A stretch of 64,000 nt of DNA from Tenacibaculum skagerrakense (GTDB lineage: Bacteria > Bacteroidota > Bacteroidia > Flavobacteriales > Flavobacteriaceae). The stretch lies in NCBI RefSeq assembly GCF_004345825.1, contig NZ_SLXM01000001.1, positions 838,262 through 902,261 on the forward strand, in the 5' to 3' direction. This document shows positions 1-9,438 of this stretch, in pieces. A program made the position numbers and the translations under genes. A model generated the notes under the pieces. It was given only the letters and a program-made list of their open reading frames with translations, was not told where the DNA came from and searched no databases. The number at the start of each line of letters is the position of its first letter. The stretch's first letter is position 1.

Positions 1-342
1 TTTGGTTTTGGAGGAAAACAAGGTAACGGGAAACAGTTTATTAGCTGGATTTCTGAGCAAGATTATGTAAATGCAATTCATTATTTAATCGATAAACCAT
101 CTGGAGTTTATAACATATGTGTACCAAATCCGATAAGAAATTATAGTTTTCAAAAAGAATTAAGAAAAAAGTTACGAATAAAAGTAGGGATTAACGCTCC
201 AAAACTGTTATTAAATATAGGAGCTAAGATTATCGGAACGGAAACAGAATTGTTATTGAAAAGTAGAAAAGTTTATCCCCAAAATCTTCTTGATTTAGGT
301 TTCGAGTTTGGTGCTGCAAAGTTTAATGAATTAAAAATTTAG
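1..342 (+). CDS. TIGR01777-type SDR epimerase, C-terminal part
   Basis: The window opens inside this gene; 113 codons and the stop are visible. The fragment starts FGFGGKQGNGKQ, continues with SWISEQDYVNAIHYLI and ends with a DUF1731-like tail (NAPKLLLNIGAKIIGTETELLLKSRKVYP as separate short motifs). This is the C-terminal half of the NAD(P)-dependent epimerase family related to YfcH/SulA-like proteins. The family has a Rossmann fold and an unclear substrate. The next gene starts 4 bases after the stop and encodes an SRPBCC protein, a common partner, so the two are probably co-transcribed. Family assignment is fairly safe; the substrate is unknown. Confidence 0.75.
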   Translation, partial: FGFGGKQGNGKQFISWISEQDYVNAIHYLIDKPSGVYNICVPNPIRNYSFQKELRKKLRIKVGINAPKLLLNIGAKIIGTETELLLKSRKVYPQNLLDLGFEFGAAKFNELKI

Positions 343-345
343 CGT

Positions 346-816
346 ATGCCAACAATTATTTTATTTACAAAAATTAAAGCAAAAAAAGAATTAGTATTCA
401 ACTTATCTAGAAGTATTGATTTACACAAAATTTCTACTAAAAAAACAGATGAAGAAGCTATTGCAGGAAGGCAATCTGGTTTAATTGAATTGGATGAAAC
501 TGTAACATGGAGAGCAAAACATTTAGGGGTATATCAAAACTTTACTTCCAAAGTAACAGGATGCCGTCCATCAGAGTATTTTGCTGATAAAATGGTTTCT
601 GGAGCTTTTAAAAGTTTTAAACACGAACATTACTTTTCTCAAGAGAATAATACAACAACATTAGTAGACGTAATGGAGTTTGTATCTCCCTTAGGGTTTC
701 TAGGAAAATTCTTCGATTTTATTTTCTTAAAAAGATATATGAAGCAGTTTTTAGTAGAAAGAAATAACACCATCAAGTTATATGCCGAGTCTGATAGATG
801 GAAAGAGATAATTTAA
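346..816 (+). CDS. SRPBCC (START-like) family protein
   Basis: This is a 156-residue soluble protein with no signal peptide. Its pattern fits the cell-division-inhibitor-like SRPBCC family: an early I-D-L-H-K segment, a central ETVTWRAKHLG strand, then KMVSGAFKSFKHEHYF and a final helix ending KRYMKQFLVERNNTIKLYA. The fold is a helix-grip that binds hydrophobic ligands. It follows the TIGR01777 epimerase almost directly and is likely translated from the same message. A bidirectional hairpin terminator lies downstream. The molecular function is not known. Confidence 0.7.
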   Translation: MPTIILFTKIKAKKELVFNLSRSIDLHKISTKKTDEEAIAGRQSGLIELDETVTWRAKHLGVYQNFTSKVTGCRPSEYFADKMVSGAFKSFKHEHYFSQENNTTTLVDVMEFVSPLGFLGKFFDFIFLKRYMKQFLVERNNTIKLYAESDRWKEII

Positions 817-880
817 AATTCATGTTAGTTACTACAGGAAGATTATTGTAGTTCTAAATAGTTAGTTTAGTTAAAAAGGA

Positions 881-910
881 AAAGGCTGTTTGTAAAAACA
901 GCCTTTTTAA
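881..910. terminator. Bidirectional intrinsic terminator
   Basis: A 10-bp stem (aaaggctgtt / aacagccttt) with a short loop is flanked by A and T runs. It lies between the convergent SRPBCC gene and the plug-domain gene and can serve both. Confidence 0.75.
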
Positions 911-934
911 ATTTTTCTTAGTTGGTTTAGGTTA

Positions 935-1555
935 CTAGAAAGTTCTAATTTCGATAACTCCATTAGCACCTCTCGATCCATATTTAGAAGCATCTGGTCC
1001 TTTTAAAACAACTACTGATTTTATTGTTGTAGGAACAATATTATCTAAATCTTCTTGCTCAACAGGAGTATTGTTAAGCATAAATAAAGGAGTAGTACTT
1101 CCATTTACACTATTATAACCTCTAATGTTAATAGAATTATCCATAGTTACATTAACACCAGGAACTTGTCCTCTTAAGTAATCATAAAAGTTTCGAAACT
1201 GTATAGCACCAACATTTTTTGAAGCAGGACTTCTGTTAATACCCAAATCATTACTGTTTCCAATAACAATATCTACTTTAGAGCTTCCGTCGTAAACAAC
1301 CTTGCTAATTCCTACTTTAGGAGAAAAAGCACTAATTTCTTTTGGAGTTTTGTCAAACTTAGCTTTAAAAACACCTTTTGAGTTTGTCCATCTTTTTAGG
1401 CGAACGTTGTCAAATAAAATTACGGCACCAGGTACAGGATTATCTTTTGAATCTTTTACCGTAATGGTAACCTTATTTTGCTTTTGAGCATGTAAGCTGG
1501 TTTTAGTATTTAATAAAAAAATACTTAATAAAAATAAAATGTAAATCTTCTTCAT
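935..1555 (-). CDS. Secreted carboxypeptidase-like + TonB plug domain protein, no barrel
   Basis: This 206-residue protein has a signal peptide ending near LHAQKQ. A carboxypeptidase-D-regulatory-like beta-sandwich follows at about residues 28-100 (ITVKDSKDNPVPGAVILFDN). A TonB receptor plug domain fills about 112-206 (NFYDYLRGQVPGVNV, SINIRGYNS, then GSRGANGVIEIRTF). The arrangement matches the N-terminus of SusC-type receptors, but the protein stops exactly where the outer-membrane barrel would begin. The stop is followed within 30 bases by a terminator, so no barrel-coding remnant is present. It may be a periplasmic or surface protein built from receptor parts, or a fixed truncation. Confidence 0.75.
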   Translation of the reverse strand: MKKIYILFLLSIFLLNTKTSLHAQKQNKVTITVKDSKDNPVPGAVILFDNVRLKRWTNSKGVFKAKFDKTPKEISAFSPKVGISKVVYDGSSKVDIVIGNSNDLGINRSPASKNVGAIQFRNFYDYLRGQVPGVNVTMDNSINIRGYNSVNGSTTPLFMLNNTPVEQEDLDNIVPTTIKSVVVLKGPDASKYGSRGANGVIEIRTF

Positions 1556-1701
1556 AATTCTGGGATTTAAAATTACTTATTAAAGATACAATAATTCTAA
1601 GTATTTGTATATGAGTCTAGTTAATAAGGTGTTAAAAATCATTATTTTTAACATTTTAACCCCGAAATGAATAAGTTTTGAAGGTTTTTAAGTGATGTAA
1701 T

Positions 1702-1733
1702 AAAAAAATCCCGAGTAAAAAATACTCAGGATT
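1702..1733 (-). terminator. Intrinsic terminator
   Basis: The stem atcctgagta / tactcgggat (minus strand) is followed on that strand by a run of T. It closes the small membrane-protein gene at 1771-1971. Confidence 0.65.
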
Positions 1734-1770
1734 TAAATAAGTTTAAGTTGTAAGGTTAGTTATATATAAC

Positions 1771-1971
1771 TTATATGTTAGTTTCAATTTTATACCTTTT
1801 GATATAAGCTTTTAGAGCAAAACCAACTCCAAAACCTAATACAATACCTGAAACAATACCAAGTACAACACCCACTGGAATATTACCAGTTAAAGTTCCA
1901 AAATTCACTCCTAAAGAAGCTCCTAAGCCTGTGGCAAAGATTAAACTAAAGATAAAATAATTGTTACTCAT
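1771..1971 (-). CDS. Small glycine-rich two-helix membrane protein
   Basis: This is a 66-residue protein with two hydrophobic segments: about residues 5-22 (IFSLIFATGLGASLGVNFG) and 31-53 (IPVGVVLGIVSGIVLGFGVGFA). The G-x3-G zipper spacing suggests packed transmembrane helices. The tail is short and basic (KAYIKRYKIETNI). I recognise no family. It stands alone with its own terminator. It is short enough that the coding call rests on the clear membrane pattern. Confidence 0.55.
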   Translation of the reverse strand: MSNNYFIFSLIFATGLGASLGVNFGTLTGNIPVGVVLGIVSGIVLGFGVGFALKAYIKRYKIETNI

Positions 1972-2148
1972 TTTTTATATGCTTTTACAAGTAAGAAGAT
2001 TTTTAACTGATTTTGTTACAGAGAGTTGTAAGTTTTTATGTTGCCTATAAGTACAGAAGATTATTTTTTTTCAGTATTAATGAGGCTTTCAAATATGTTT
2101 TGGTACTTGAAAAGCAGATAGTTAAAATTTGTTAAATATGTTTTTAAC

Positions 2149-2175
2149 AAAAAAAAACCTCTCAAAAATGAGAGG
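2149..2175 (-). terminator. Intrinsic terminator after icmF
   Basis: The perfect hairpin cctctc / gagagg, read on the minus strand, is followed by eight or more T. It lies 28 bases past the IcmF stop. Confidence 0.8.
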
Positions 2176-2202
2176 ATTATGCTAAATCTATGTTTTTTGA
2201 AA

Positions 2203-5200
2203 TTACATATTTCTTCTGTATTGTCCACCAACTTCAAATAAAGCAGCGGTAATTTGTCCTAAAGAACACACTTTTGAAGCTTCCATTAACTTTTCAAAAA
2301 TATTATCATTTTGAATAGCAGCATTTTGAATCTTGTTTAGTTCTTCAGCTACTTTTTCTTTATTGGCTTCGTTTAAATTTTCTTTCGTCTTAATTTGGAA
2401 TAATTTTTCTTCCTCTGTTGCACGAATTACTTCTTGTGGAGTAACCGTTGGAGATCCTTTAGAACTTAAGAACGTATTTACTCCAATAATTGGGAACTCA
2501 CCTGTATGCTTTAAGGTTTCGTAGTATAAACTTTCCTCTTGAATTTTAGAACGTTGGTACATCGTTTCCATTGCTCCTAAAACGCCTCCACGTTCCGTAA
2601 TTCTATCAAATTCAGTTAATACAGCTTCTTCAACTAAATCAGTTAATTCTTCAATAATGAATGAACCTTGAATCGGATTCTCATTTTTCGCTAATCCTAA
2701 TTCTTTATTGATAATCAACTGAATCGCCATTGCTCTACGAACACTTTCTTCAGTTGGTGTTGTAATTGCTTCATCATATGCATTTGTATGTAACGAATTA
2801 CAGTTATCGTAAATGGCATATAATGCTTGTAACGTAGTTCTAATATCATTGAAATCAATTTCCTGTGCGTGTAAAGAACGCCCAGAAGTTTGAATATGAT
2901 ACTTTAACATTTGTGCACGTGCGTTTGCTCCATATTTATATTTTAAAGCTTTTGCCCAAATTTTACGAGCTACACGTCCAATTACTGCATATTCAGGGTC
3001 AATACCATTTGAGAAGAAGAAGGATAAGTTTGGTCCAAACTTGTTAATATCCATTCCTCTTGATAAATAGTACTCTACATAGGTAAATCCGTTTGCTAAA
3101 GTCAATGCTAATTGCGTAATAGGATTTGCTCCCGCTTCTGCAATATGATATCCTGAGATTGAAACAGAGTAGAAGTTACGTACATTTTTCTCAATAAAAT
3201 ATTCCTGAACATCTCCCATTAAACGTAAGGCAAATTCCGTAGAGAAAATACAGGTGTTTTGAGCTTGATCTTCTTTTAATATATCTGCTTGAACTGTACC
3301 TCTTACTTGTGATAATGTATTTGCTTTAATTTCAGCATAGACATCAGCTGGCAAAATTTGATCTCCAGTTACACCTAATAATAATAAACCTAATCCATCA
3401 TTTCCTTCTGGTAGGTCTCCATTATATTTTGGCCTGTCGATTCCTTTATTGTCGTATAACTCTTTTAGTTTTGCTTCAACTTTATCTTCTAAACCATGTT
3501 CTTTTATGTATTTCTCGCAGTTCTGATCGATTGCAGCATTCATAAAGAATCCTAATAACATTGGGGCAGGACCGTTAATTGTCATCGAAACCGAAGTCAT
3601 AGCGTGACTTAAATCGAATCCAGAATATAATTTCTTGGCATCATCTAAACAACAAATAGAAACTCCAGCATTACCAATTTTTCCATAAATATCTGGTCGG
3701 TGACCAGGATCATTTCCATAAAGTGTTACCGAATCGAAAGCGGTAGATAAACGCTTTGCAGGCATTCCTAAACTTACATAATGGAAACGTCTGTTAGTAC
3801 GTTCAGGTCCACCTTCACCTGCAAACATTCTTGTTGGATCTTCTCCAGTTCTTTTGAAAGGATATAGTCCAGAAGTATAAGGGAATTCTCCAGGAACATT
3901 TTCCTGTAAATTCCAACGTAATAAATCTCCCCAAGCCTGATATTTTGGTAAGGCTACCTTTGGAATATCAGAGTGAGACAGTGATTTTGTATGTGTTTCA
4001 ATTTTAATTTCCTTATCTCTAACCTTAAACGAGTAGATAGGGTCTTTATATTTTTGAACTATAGTTGCCCAGTTTAAAATGATTTCCCAGTTATGAGGGT
4101 CAAGATTTAATTTAACCTTATCAAATTGATCAAAAAGTAATTTTAAAAACCCTGCGTCATCACGAGCGGAGTCGAGAGACAGAATCTCATCTTGGTCAAT
4201 TCCATTTTTAGTAAGTAAAGACTTCTCTAATTCGCTCGAAGTGACATTAGCTACCGATAAAATTGTTTGGTAAATACCGTATAACTTCTGAGCTACTTTT
4301 TCCTGCTCATTTGCTTTCTTATCGTAAGCTCTGTTGTTCTCTGCAATCTCAGATAAATAACGAGTTCTTGCAGGTGGAATTACAAATATCTTCTCAGACA
4401 TTTCTTTTGTAATTTCAAAAGTAGATTTTAAATCAGCTCCAGTTTTCTCAACAACTTTGTCCATAATCGCTTTATATAGCGAATTCATTCCTGGGTCGTT
4501 AAATTGAGAAGCGATAGTTCCAAAAACCGGCATTTCATCCATTGGTGTATCCCAAAGGTCATTATTACGCATGTATTGTTTCTTCACATCACGTAATGCA
4601 TCTAATGCCCCTCTTTTATCGAACTTGTTAATAGCGACCAAATCAGCAAAATCAAGCATGTCGATTTTTTCTAACTGAGTTGCAGCTCCAAATTCTGGAG
4701 TCATCACATATAATGAAGCATCAGAATGTTCAATGATTTCGGTATCAGATTGTCCAATACCAGAAGTTTCTAAAATAATTAAGTCAAATTCGGCAGCTTT
4801 TAAAACTTCTACAGCCTCATTAACATATTTAGACAAAGCTAAATTAGATTGACGTGTTGCTAAAGATCGCATGTATACACGTTCGTTATTAATAGCATTC
4901 ATACGAATTCTATCTCCTAATAAAGCTCCTCCAGTTTTTCTTTTAGAAGGATCAACAGAAATTAATCCGATAGTTTTTTCAGGGAAATCAATTAAAAAAC
5001 GACGAACTAATTCATCAACTAAACTTGATTTTCCTGCTCCACCTGTTCCGGTAATTCCTAAAACTGGTGTTTTAGATGTTTCATTTTTTTTATGAATAAC
5101 ATCCATAGTTTCTTTGGCAACTTCAGGGAAGTTTTCAGCAGAAGAAATAACACGAGCAATGCTTCCAATTTCCTTTTCTGCTAAATGATTTACTTCTCCG

Positions 5201-5655
5201 TTTAACACATCACCAATAGCAAAATCAGATTGTTGAACAAGGTCATTAATCATACCTTGTAATCCCATTTCACGTCCATCATCAGGAGAATAAATGCGCG
5301 TAATTCCATAGTCCATCAGTTCTTTAATTTCTTCAGGAAGAATTACTCCACCACCACCGCCAAAAATTTTGATATGACCCGCTCCTTTTTCTTGCAGTAG
5401 GTCATACATATATTTGAAGTATTCGTTGTGTCCACCTTGATAAGAAGTCATTGCAATAGCATTTGCATCTTCTTGAATAGCACAGTTCACTACTTCTTCT
5501 ACACTTCTATCATGACCTAAATGTATAACTTCAACTCCTGTAGATTGTATAATTCTACGCATAATATTGATTGCAGCATCATGTCCATCAAATAAAGACG
5601 CAGCAGTTACAATTCGTACTTTATGTTTAGGTTTATAGGGTGCTATTTGTTCCAT
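2203..5655 (-). CDS. icmF: Fused acyl-CoA mutase with G-protein chaperone (IcmF type)
   Basis: This 1150-residue, B12-dependent enzyme rearranges the carbon skeleton of branched acyl-CoA esters. Order of parts: B12-binding domain (about 10-140, with DGHD at 23-26), a MeaB-like GTPase (Walker A GTGGAGKS at 203-210, later NKFD), a linker, and the mutase TIM barrel. In the barrel the substrate-specificity positions read YPFKR and AQNT. They carry Phe and Gln as in isobutyryl-CoA mutase, rather than the Tyr and Arg of methylmalonyl-CoA mutase. I therefore favour isobutyryl-/n-butyryl-CoA (or pivalyl-type) interconversion. The linker carries an apparent repeat insertion at about residues 471-500. 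The gene is monocistronic with its own terminator. Confidence 0.9.
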   Translation of the reverse strand: MEQIAPYKPKHKVRIVTAASLFDGHDAAINIMRRIIQSTGVEVIHLGHDRSVEEVVNCAIQEDANAIAMTSYQGGHNEYFKYMYDLLQEKGAGHIKIFGGGGGVILPEEIKELMDYGITRIYSPDDGREMGLQGMINDLVQQSDFAIGDVLNGEVNHLAEKEIGSIARVISSAENFPEVAKETMDVIHKKNETSKTPVLGITGTGGAGKSSLVDELVRRFLIDFPEKTIGLISVDPSKRKTGGALLGDRIRMNAINNERVYMRSLATRQSNLALSKYVNEAVEVLKAAEFDLIILETSGIGQSDTEIIEHSDASLYVMTPEFGAATQLEKIDMLDFADLVAINKFDKRGALDALRDVKKQYMRNNDLWDTPMDEMPVFGTIASQFNDPGMNSLYKAIMDKVVEKTGADLKSTFEITKEMSEKIFVIPPARTRYLSEIAENNRAYDKKANEQEKVAQKLYGIYQTILSVANVTSSELEKSLLTKNGIDQDEILSLDSARDDAGFLKLLFDQFDKVKLNLDPHNWEIILNWATIVQKYKDPIYSFKVRDKEIKIETHTKSLSHSDIPKVALPKYQAWGDLLRWNLQENVPGEFPYTSGLYPFKRTGEDPTRMFAGEGGPERTNRRFHYVSLGMPAKRLSTAFDSVTLYGNDPGHRPDIYGKIGNAGVSICCLDDAKKLYSGFDLSHAMTSVSMTINGPAPMLLGFFMNAAIDQNCEKYIKEHGLEDKVEAKLKELYDNKGIDRPKYNGDLPEGNDGLGLLLLGVTGDQILPADVYAEIKANTLSQVRGTVQADILKEDQAQNTCIFSTEFALRLMGDVQEYFIEKNVRNFYSVSISGYHIAEAGANPITQLALTLANGFTYVEYYLSRGMDINKFGPNLSFFFSNGIDPEYAVIGRVARKIWAKALKYKYGANARAQMLKYHIQTSGRSLHAQEIDFNDIRTTLQALYAIYDNCNSLHTNAYDEAITTPTEESVRRAMAIQLIINKELGLAKNENPIQGSFIIEELTDLVEEAVLTEFDRITERGGVLGAMETMYQRSKIQEESLYYETLKHTGEFPIIGVNTFLSSKGSPTVTPQEVIRATEEEKLFQIKTKENLNEANKEKVAEELNKIQNAAIQNDNIFEKLMEASKVCSLGQITAALFEVGGQYRRNM
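4156..4245 (-). repeat. Imperfect palindromic element read in frame inside icmF
   Basis: The outer arms are gtcatcacgagcggagtcga (from 4156) and the near-complement ending in ttcgctcgaagtgac (to 4245). They share the cores GTCA, CGAGCG and GAGA. This wording is like dispersed palindromes I recall from flavobacterial intergenic regions. Here it codes for about 30 residues of the IcmF linker. No second copy is visible in the window, so the dispersed-repeat identity is an inference. Confidence 0.5.
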
Positions 5656-5656
5656 T

Positions 5657-5692
5657 CGTAAATTTAGTTGTTAAAATGAGCTGCAATTTACG
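5657..5692 (-). promoter_or_regulatory. Leader hairpin next to the icmF start codon
   Basis: A perfect 8-bp inverted repeat (cgtaaatt / aatttacg) with a 20-base loop ends one base before the icmF ATG. If formed in the mRNA it would cover the initiation region. No B12-riboswitch consensus is seen. A regulatory role is inference only. Confidence 0.35.
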
Positions 5693-5725
5693 GATTTCCT
5701 AAAAAACAGAACGAATTCTTAGTAA

Positions 5726-6055
5726 TTATAAGTAGTTAAAGAAACTATATATTTTTCTCGATTGTAAGTAGTATAAATTACATTCATTTTGATACGCTTC
5801 TCTCTCAAAACTTACGTTTAAATAAGCAGTATATCCATTTCTATATATGATGAACTTTACTACCCATTCTAGAAAGTAAAAAAGATAAAAGAAGCCTACT
5901 AAAAGTTCTTTTTGTTGTTGTAAATGAATTTTTTCATGATTAACTAGAGTTTTATCTTCTTTTAATTCTTTGTTTTTTAAGAAAATAAAAGGAAATAATG
6001 TGATGCCTAAGTATCCAGTAGGTACAATATGTTTTGAGATAAAAACCAAATTCAA
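5726..6055 (-). CDS. Small membrane protein with HExxH motif
   Basis: This is a 109-residue protein. It has an N-terminal hydrophobic stretch, then NHEKIHLQQQKELL (an HExxH signature near residues 39-45), a strongly hydrophobic segment (LVGFFYLFYFLEWVVKFI) and a FEREAYQNE segment that could supply the third zinc ligand (Glu). The layout resembles minimal gluzincin-type metallopeptidases found as hypothetical proteins in Flavobacteriia. Peptidase activity is inferred from the motif only. The gene is monocistronic, upstream of icmF and divergent from phoD. Confidence 0.6.
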   Translation of the reverse strand: MNLVFISKHIVPTGYLGITLFPFIFLKNKELKEDKTLVNHEKIHLQQQKELLVGFFYLFYFLEWVVKFIIYRNGYTAYLNVSFEREAYQNECNLYYLQSRKIYSFFNYL

Positions 6056-6268
6056 AAAAAACCTTTACTCAAATATACAAAGTTTATCCAATAATTTCTT
6101 TAGGGTTCTAACGTAACTAAAATATCAATTTAAGGTTAGTGTTTTTTATTGATAGAATATTAAAATGTTAAAAAAATTATCATTGAGTTAATTATTATGC
6201 ATGCATAGTAAAGTGAAATTTTAACAATTAGATTCGCGGAAAATTAACCAAAAATCAACCCCGAAATC

Positions 6269-8422
6269 ATGAAAAAAAACAAATTAAACGTATTGTGTTT
6301 TATTATTTTTTTAGCTGGAGTTATCGCGCTTCAAGCTCAAAAACAAACTGTAGTCACTAAAATTGGCAGGAATAATACTGCTGGTATTGAAAACTATTTC
6401 AATGCTGCTTTAGCTCCATTTTACCATGGTGTTGCTTCAGGAGACCCATTAAAAGATGCTGTTATTATTTGGACACGTGTAACTACAAACCAACCAGATG
6501 TTAATGTTACTTGGAAAGTTGCAACAAATGCATCTATGACAAATGTTGTGAAGCAAGGACTAGTAGTAACTGATGAGAGAAAGGATTATACTGTAAAAGT
6601 AGATGTAAGAAGTTTGCAGCCAAATACTACCTATTATTTTCAGTTCGAAGCATTAGGAAAGAAATCTGAAATTGGAAAAACAAGAACTTCACCTACAGGA
6701 AATGTTAGTAATGTTCGCTTTGGAGTAGTATCTTGTTCTAACTACCAAAATGGATATTTTAATGCCTACGAAGAAATGGCTGATAGAACAGATATTGATG
6801 CTGTAATTCACTTAGGAGATTATATTTATGAATATGAAACTGGCGGATATGGGTATAGCGATGAGGTTGGAAGAGGGCATTTACCCAACAACGAAATTGT
6901 AACCTTAAGCGATTACAGAGTTCGTTATTCATATTACAGATTAGATCCGATGTTGAGAAAATTACACCAACAACACCCATTTATCTTAGTTTGGGATGAT
7001 CATGAGTTTTCAAATGACGCGAATAAATTCGGTGCAGAGAATCACGATCCTGCCACTGAAGGAAGTTGGGAAACACGAAAAAACAATGCTTATAAAGCGT
7101 ATTTCGAATGGATGCCAGTACGAGCAAATTCAATTCAGGAATACAGATTATATAGAGATTTTTCTTACGGAAATTTAGCTGACTTATTAATGTTAGATAC
7201 AAGGATTGAAGGAAGAGATGAAACGGTTTCAACCACTCAAAAGCTAAATAAAAGCTCAAAAAAAGACTTACAATCGAAAGTTAAAACTTTAGTAGCAAAT
7301 AAGTCTCTACAATCTATTGAAGATTTTGAAAATGCGATTAAAGAAATTGCTCCATACTTTATTCAAGAAGGAAAGTTAACAGGAGAAGAATTAAGATATG
7401 TAATTCAAAAGTTTGCTCAAGTTGCTTACAATTATAAAAACAATGGGAGTAGAAGCTTATCTTCTAAAGAAGATCAATCAAAATTAAAAAATCTTCTAGT
7501 AAAAGCAACAACTGTTGATTCCAAATTAGCGGGAAGAGCAACTTATGAGTCAATTTTAGGGCAAGCACAATTTAACTGGTTACTAAATAAATTATCAACA
7601 TCATCGGCAACATGGAAAATTATTGGAAACCAAGTAATGATGATGAATTATAACGGAGTTCCAACAAACGATGCTTGGGATGGGTATGAAGAAGAACGCG
7701 AACGATTATATCAGCATATTTCTAATAACAATATTAATAATGTGGTTGTTTTAACAGGTGATATTCACAGTACGTTTGCAGGTGATTTAAAATACGGACG
7801 TGAGTGTATTGGAGCTGAGTTTGTGGTTCCTAGTGTTACGTCACAAAACTTAGATGCTTTTGGAGGAATTGCAACTGGACTTGCGGAGTTTTATACTAAG
7901 CTTTTAAATCGTCATATGAAAGAAGTGGATTTAGATGAGCACGGATATTTTGTGTTAGATGTGAAGGAAGAAAGAGTACAGGCCGATTGGTTTTATATTC
8001 GTGATGTAAAAGTTCCAAACTCAGGAGAGTTTTATCATAAAGGATACTATGTGAATAAAAACGGATGCGGAATTAGAGCAACAAATACGCCTGCAAATGC
8101 GACTTCAAGATATGGAGACCAACCTGAGCCAATTGAAAACTCTATAGAGCTTTTGGAAGAAGGAGCAATTATAATGGGAGTTTATCCAAACCCAATGCAA
8201 ACTTCTGGAAATGTTCACTATTTATTACAAAACCCAACAGAATTATCTATCGTTATTTTTAATAGTAATGGACAAAAAGTGAAAGATGTTCTAATTAATA
8301 AAAAACAAGAAATAGGAATCTACAATGTAAATTTTGATGTGGAATCATTAGCAGCTGGTAATTACTTTTTAAAGGTAAAAGCTGGAAATAAAACTATTAC
8401 AAAACAATTTATTGTGAGGTAA
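6269..8422 (+). CDS. PhoD-like alkaline phosphatase with T9SS sorting domain
   Basis: This 717-residue secreted enzyme has a signal peptide (about 1-22, cut near LQAQK). The PhoD N-terminal Fn3-like domain begins SGDPLKDAVIIWTR. The metallophosphatase core carries GVVSCSNYQNG, HLGDYIYEY, WDDHEFSNDA and TGDIHSTFAGD, the metal and active-site motifs of the PhoD family. An insertion at about 320-420 is rich in charged helices. The last 75 residues (from GVYPNPMQTSGN to KQFIVR) form a type A T9SS C-terminal domain, so the product should be exported to the surface or medium. The role is phosphate release from phosphoesters. A terminator follows at once. Confidence 0.88.
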   Translation: MKKNKLNVLCFIIFLAGVIALQAQKQTVVTKIGRNNTAGIENYFNAALAPFYHGVASGDPLKDAVIIWTRVTTNQPDVNVTWKVATNASMTNVVKQGLVVTDERKDYTVKVDVRSLQPNTTYYFQFEALGKKSEIGKTRTSPTGNVSNVRFGVVSCSNYQNGYFNAYEEMADRTDIDAVIHLGDYIYEYETGGYGYSDEVGRGHLPNNEIVTLSDYRVRYSYYRLDPMLRKLHQQHPFILVWDDHEFSNDANKFGAENHDPATEGSWETRKNNAYKAYFEWMPVRANSIQEYRLYRDFSYGNLADLLMLDTRIEGRDETVSTTQKLNKSSKKDLQSKVKTLVANKSLQSIEDFENAIKEIAPYFIQEGKLTGEELRYVIQKFAQVAYNYKNNGSRSLSSKEDQSKLKNLLVKATTVDSKLAGRATYESILGQAQFNWLLNKLSTSSATWKIIGNQVMMMNYNGVPTNDAWDGYEEERERLYQHISNNNINNVVVLTGDIHSTFAGDLKYGRECIGAEFVVPSVTSQNLDAFGGIATGLAEFYTKLLNRHMKEVDLDEHGYFVLDVKEERVQADWFYIRDVKVPNSGEFYHKGYYVNKNGCGIRATNTPANATSRYGDQPEPIENSIELLEEGAIIMGVYPNPMQTSGNVHYLLQNPTELSIVIFNSNGQKVKDVLINKKQEIGIYNVNFDVESLAAGNYFLKVKAGNKTITKQFIVR

Positions 8423-8443
8423 TAGGTAATTTTTTGTGCTAAA

Positions 8444-9361
8444 CTAAAAGCATCCTGTATTAGGGTGCTTTTTGTTTTTAAAATTAATTTCTGCAATCAA
8501 CGATTTTAAAACTGGATTTCGATTATGTTCATCCCAAACAACTGAGAGTGTAGTGTGTTGTTTAATAGTGTTTAACTCTATGAACTGTACATTCATATTA
8601 TATCCTAACTGTAGAGATTTAGGAACAATGGATAACCCAAATCCATTTTCTACTAATTTATATATAGAAGCTGCATGTATGGTATTATGGGAAACAATTG
8701 GAGCAAATCCACTATCCGTAAAAATCTGCATCACTTTTTCATAATAAGATGGACTGTATGAAGGGTCAAAAAGAATGAAAGACTCATTTTTTAATTGTTG
8801 CAAACTCTTGAAATTTTGAGAGTTAATTTGATGGTTTTTTGGCAATACCAAACAAAAGTTTTCTTTTAAAATAGGTTGTATAGTTAAGCCTCGTGGCACA
8901 GTATCTAGTCTCACAAAACCGATATCTATTTTTTGGTGTAATAAATTATCAATTTGTTTCTGATTGTCCATTTCTGTTAAGCCAAATTGAATATTAGGGT
9001 GTTTTTCTTTGAATTTTATCAATACATTTGGAATAATTTCTTGCATAGCAGATCCTACATAACCAAACTCTAATTTTCCTTGTTTTCCATCATGAATCAG
9101 TTTAGCGTGATCAATAATTGAATCTAAATTCTTGAGATTGCGAGTCAATTCAGCTTTTAGGTATTCTCCAGATGGAGTCAAAACGACTTTTCTATTATGT
9201 CTCTCAAATAATTGAATTCCTAAATCATCTTCCATTTGTTTTATTTGTCTGCTCAATCCAGGTTGTGATATAAACAATCGATCAGCTGCTTTTCTGAAGT
9301 GTAATTCCTCGGCTACGGCCAAAAAGTATTTAAGATGTCTTAATTCTAATTGATAACTCAT
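8444..9361 (-). CDS. LysR-family transcriptional regulator
   Basis: This 305-residue protein has an N-terminal winged helix (LRHLKYFLAVAEELHFRKAA, then SQPGLSRQIKQMEDDLG and LFERHNRKVVLTPSG). A periplasmic-binding-protein-like effector domain follows at about 90-295. It is transcribed divergently from hutH with a 77-base gap, the classic arrangement for a LysR activator of its neighbour. I infer control of histidine degradation, possibly with urocanate or a related effector. Its last codons form part of the phoD terminator stem. Confidence 0.85.
   Translation of the reverse strand: MSYQLELRHLKYFLAVAEELHFRKAADRLFISQPGLSRQIKQMEDDLGIQLFERHNRKVVLTPSGEYLKAELTRNLKNLDSIIDHAKLIHDGKQGKLEFGYVGSAMQEIIPNVLIKFKEKHPNIQFGLTEMDNQKQIDNLLHQKIDIGFVRLDTVPRGLTIQPILKENFCLVLPKNHQINSQNFKSLQQLKNESFILFDPSYSPSYYEKVMQIFTDSGFAPIVSHNTIHAASIYKLVENGFGLSIVPKSLQLGYNMNVQFIELNTIKQHTTLSVVWDEHNRNPVLKSLIAEINFKNKKHPNTGCF
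8446..8475 (+). terminator. Intrinsic terminator after phoD, inside the LysR 3' end
   Basis: The stem aaaagcatcct / agggtgctttt is followed by a T-rich tail. It overlaps the last codons of the convergent LysR gene. Confidence 0.7.
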
Positions 9362-9411
9362 AATTATTAAATATTGATAAAAATGATATTATTAAGCATC
9401 AAAAATAAAGG

Positions 9412-9419
9412 TAATTTTG
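9412..9419 (+). promoter_or_regulatory. hutH -7 promoter box
   Basis: TAATTTTG matches the Bacteroidota -7 consensus TAnnTTTG and lies 19 bases before the hutH ATG. No good -33 TTG is seen at the usual spacing, which would fit activator dependence on LysR. Confidence 0.5.
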
Positions 9420-9438
9420 TAGAAAACGAACTAGAAAC

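Noticed and set aside
1302..1487. Plus-strand frame inside the plug gene
   Set aside because: Shadow of the minus-strand gene with strong domain evidence; the same applies to plus-strand frames inside icmF and the other long genes.
5657..5692. Cobalamin riboswitch before icmF
   Set aside because: The leader is only about 70 bases and shows no B12-box consensus.
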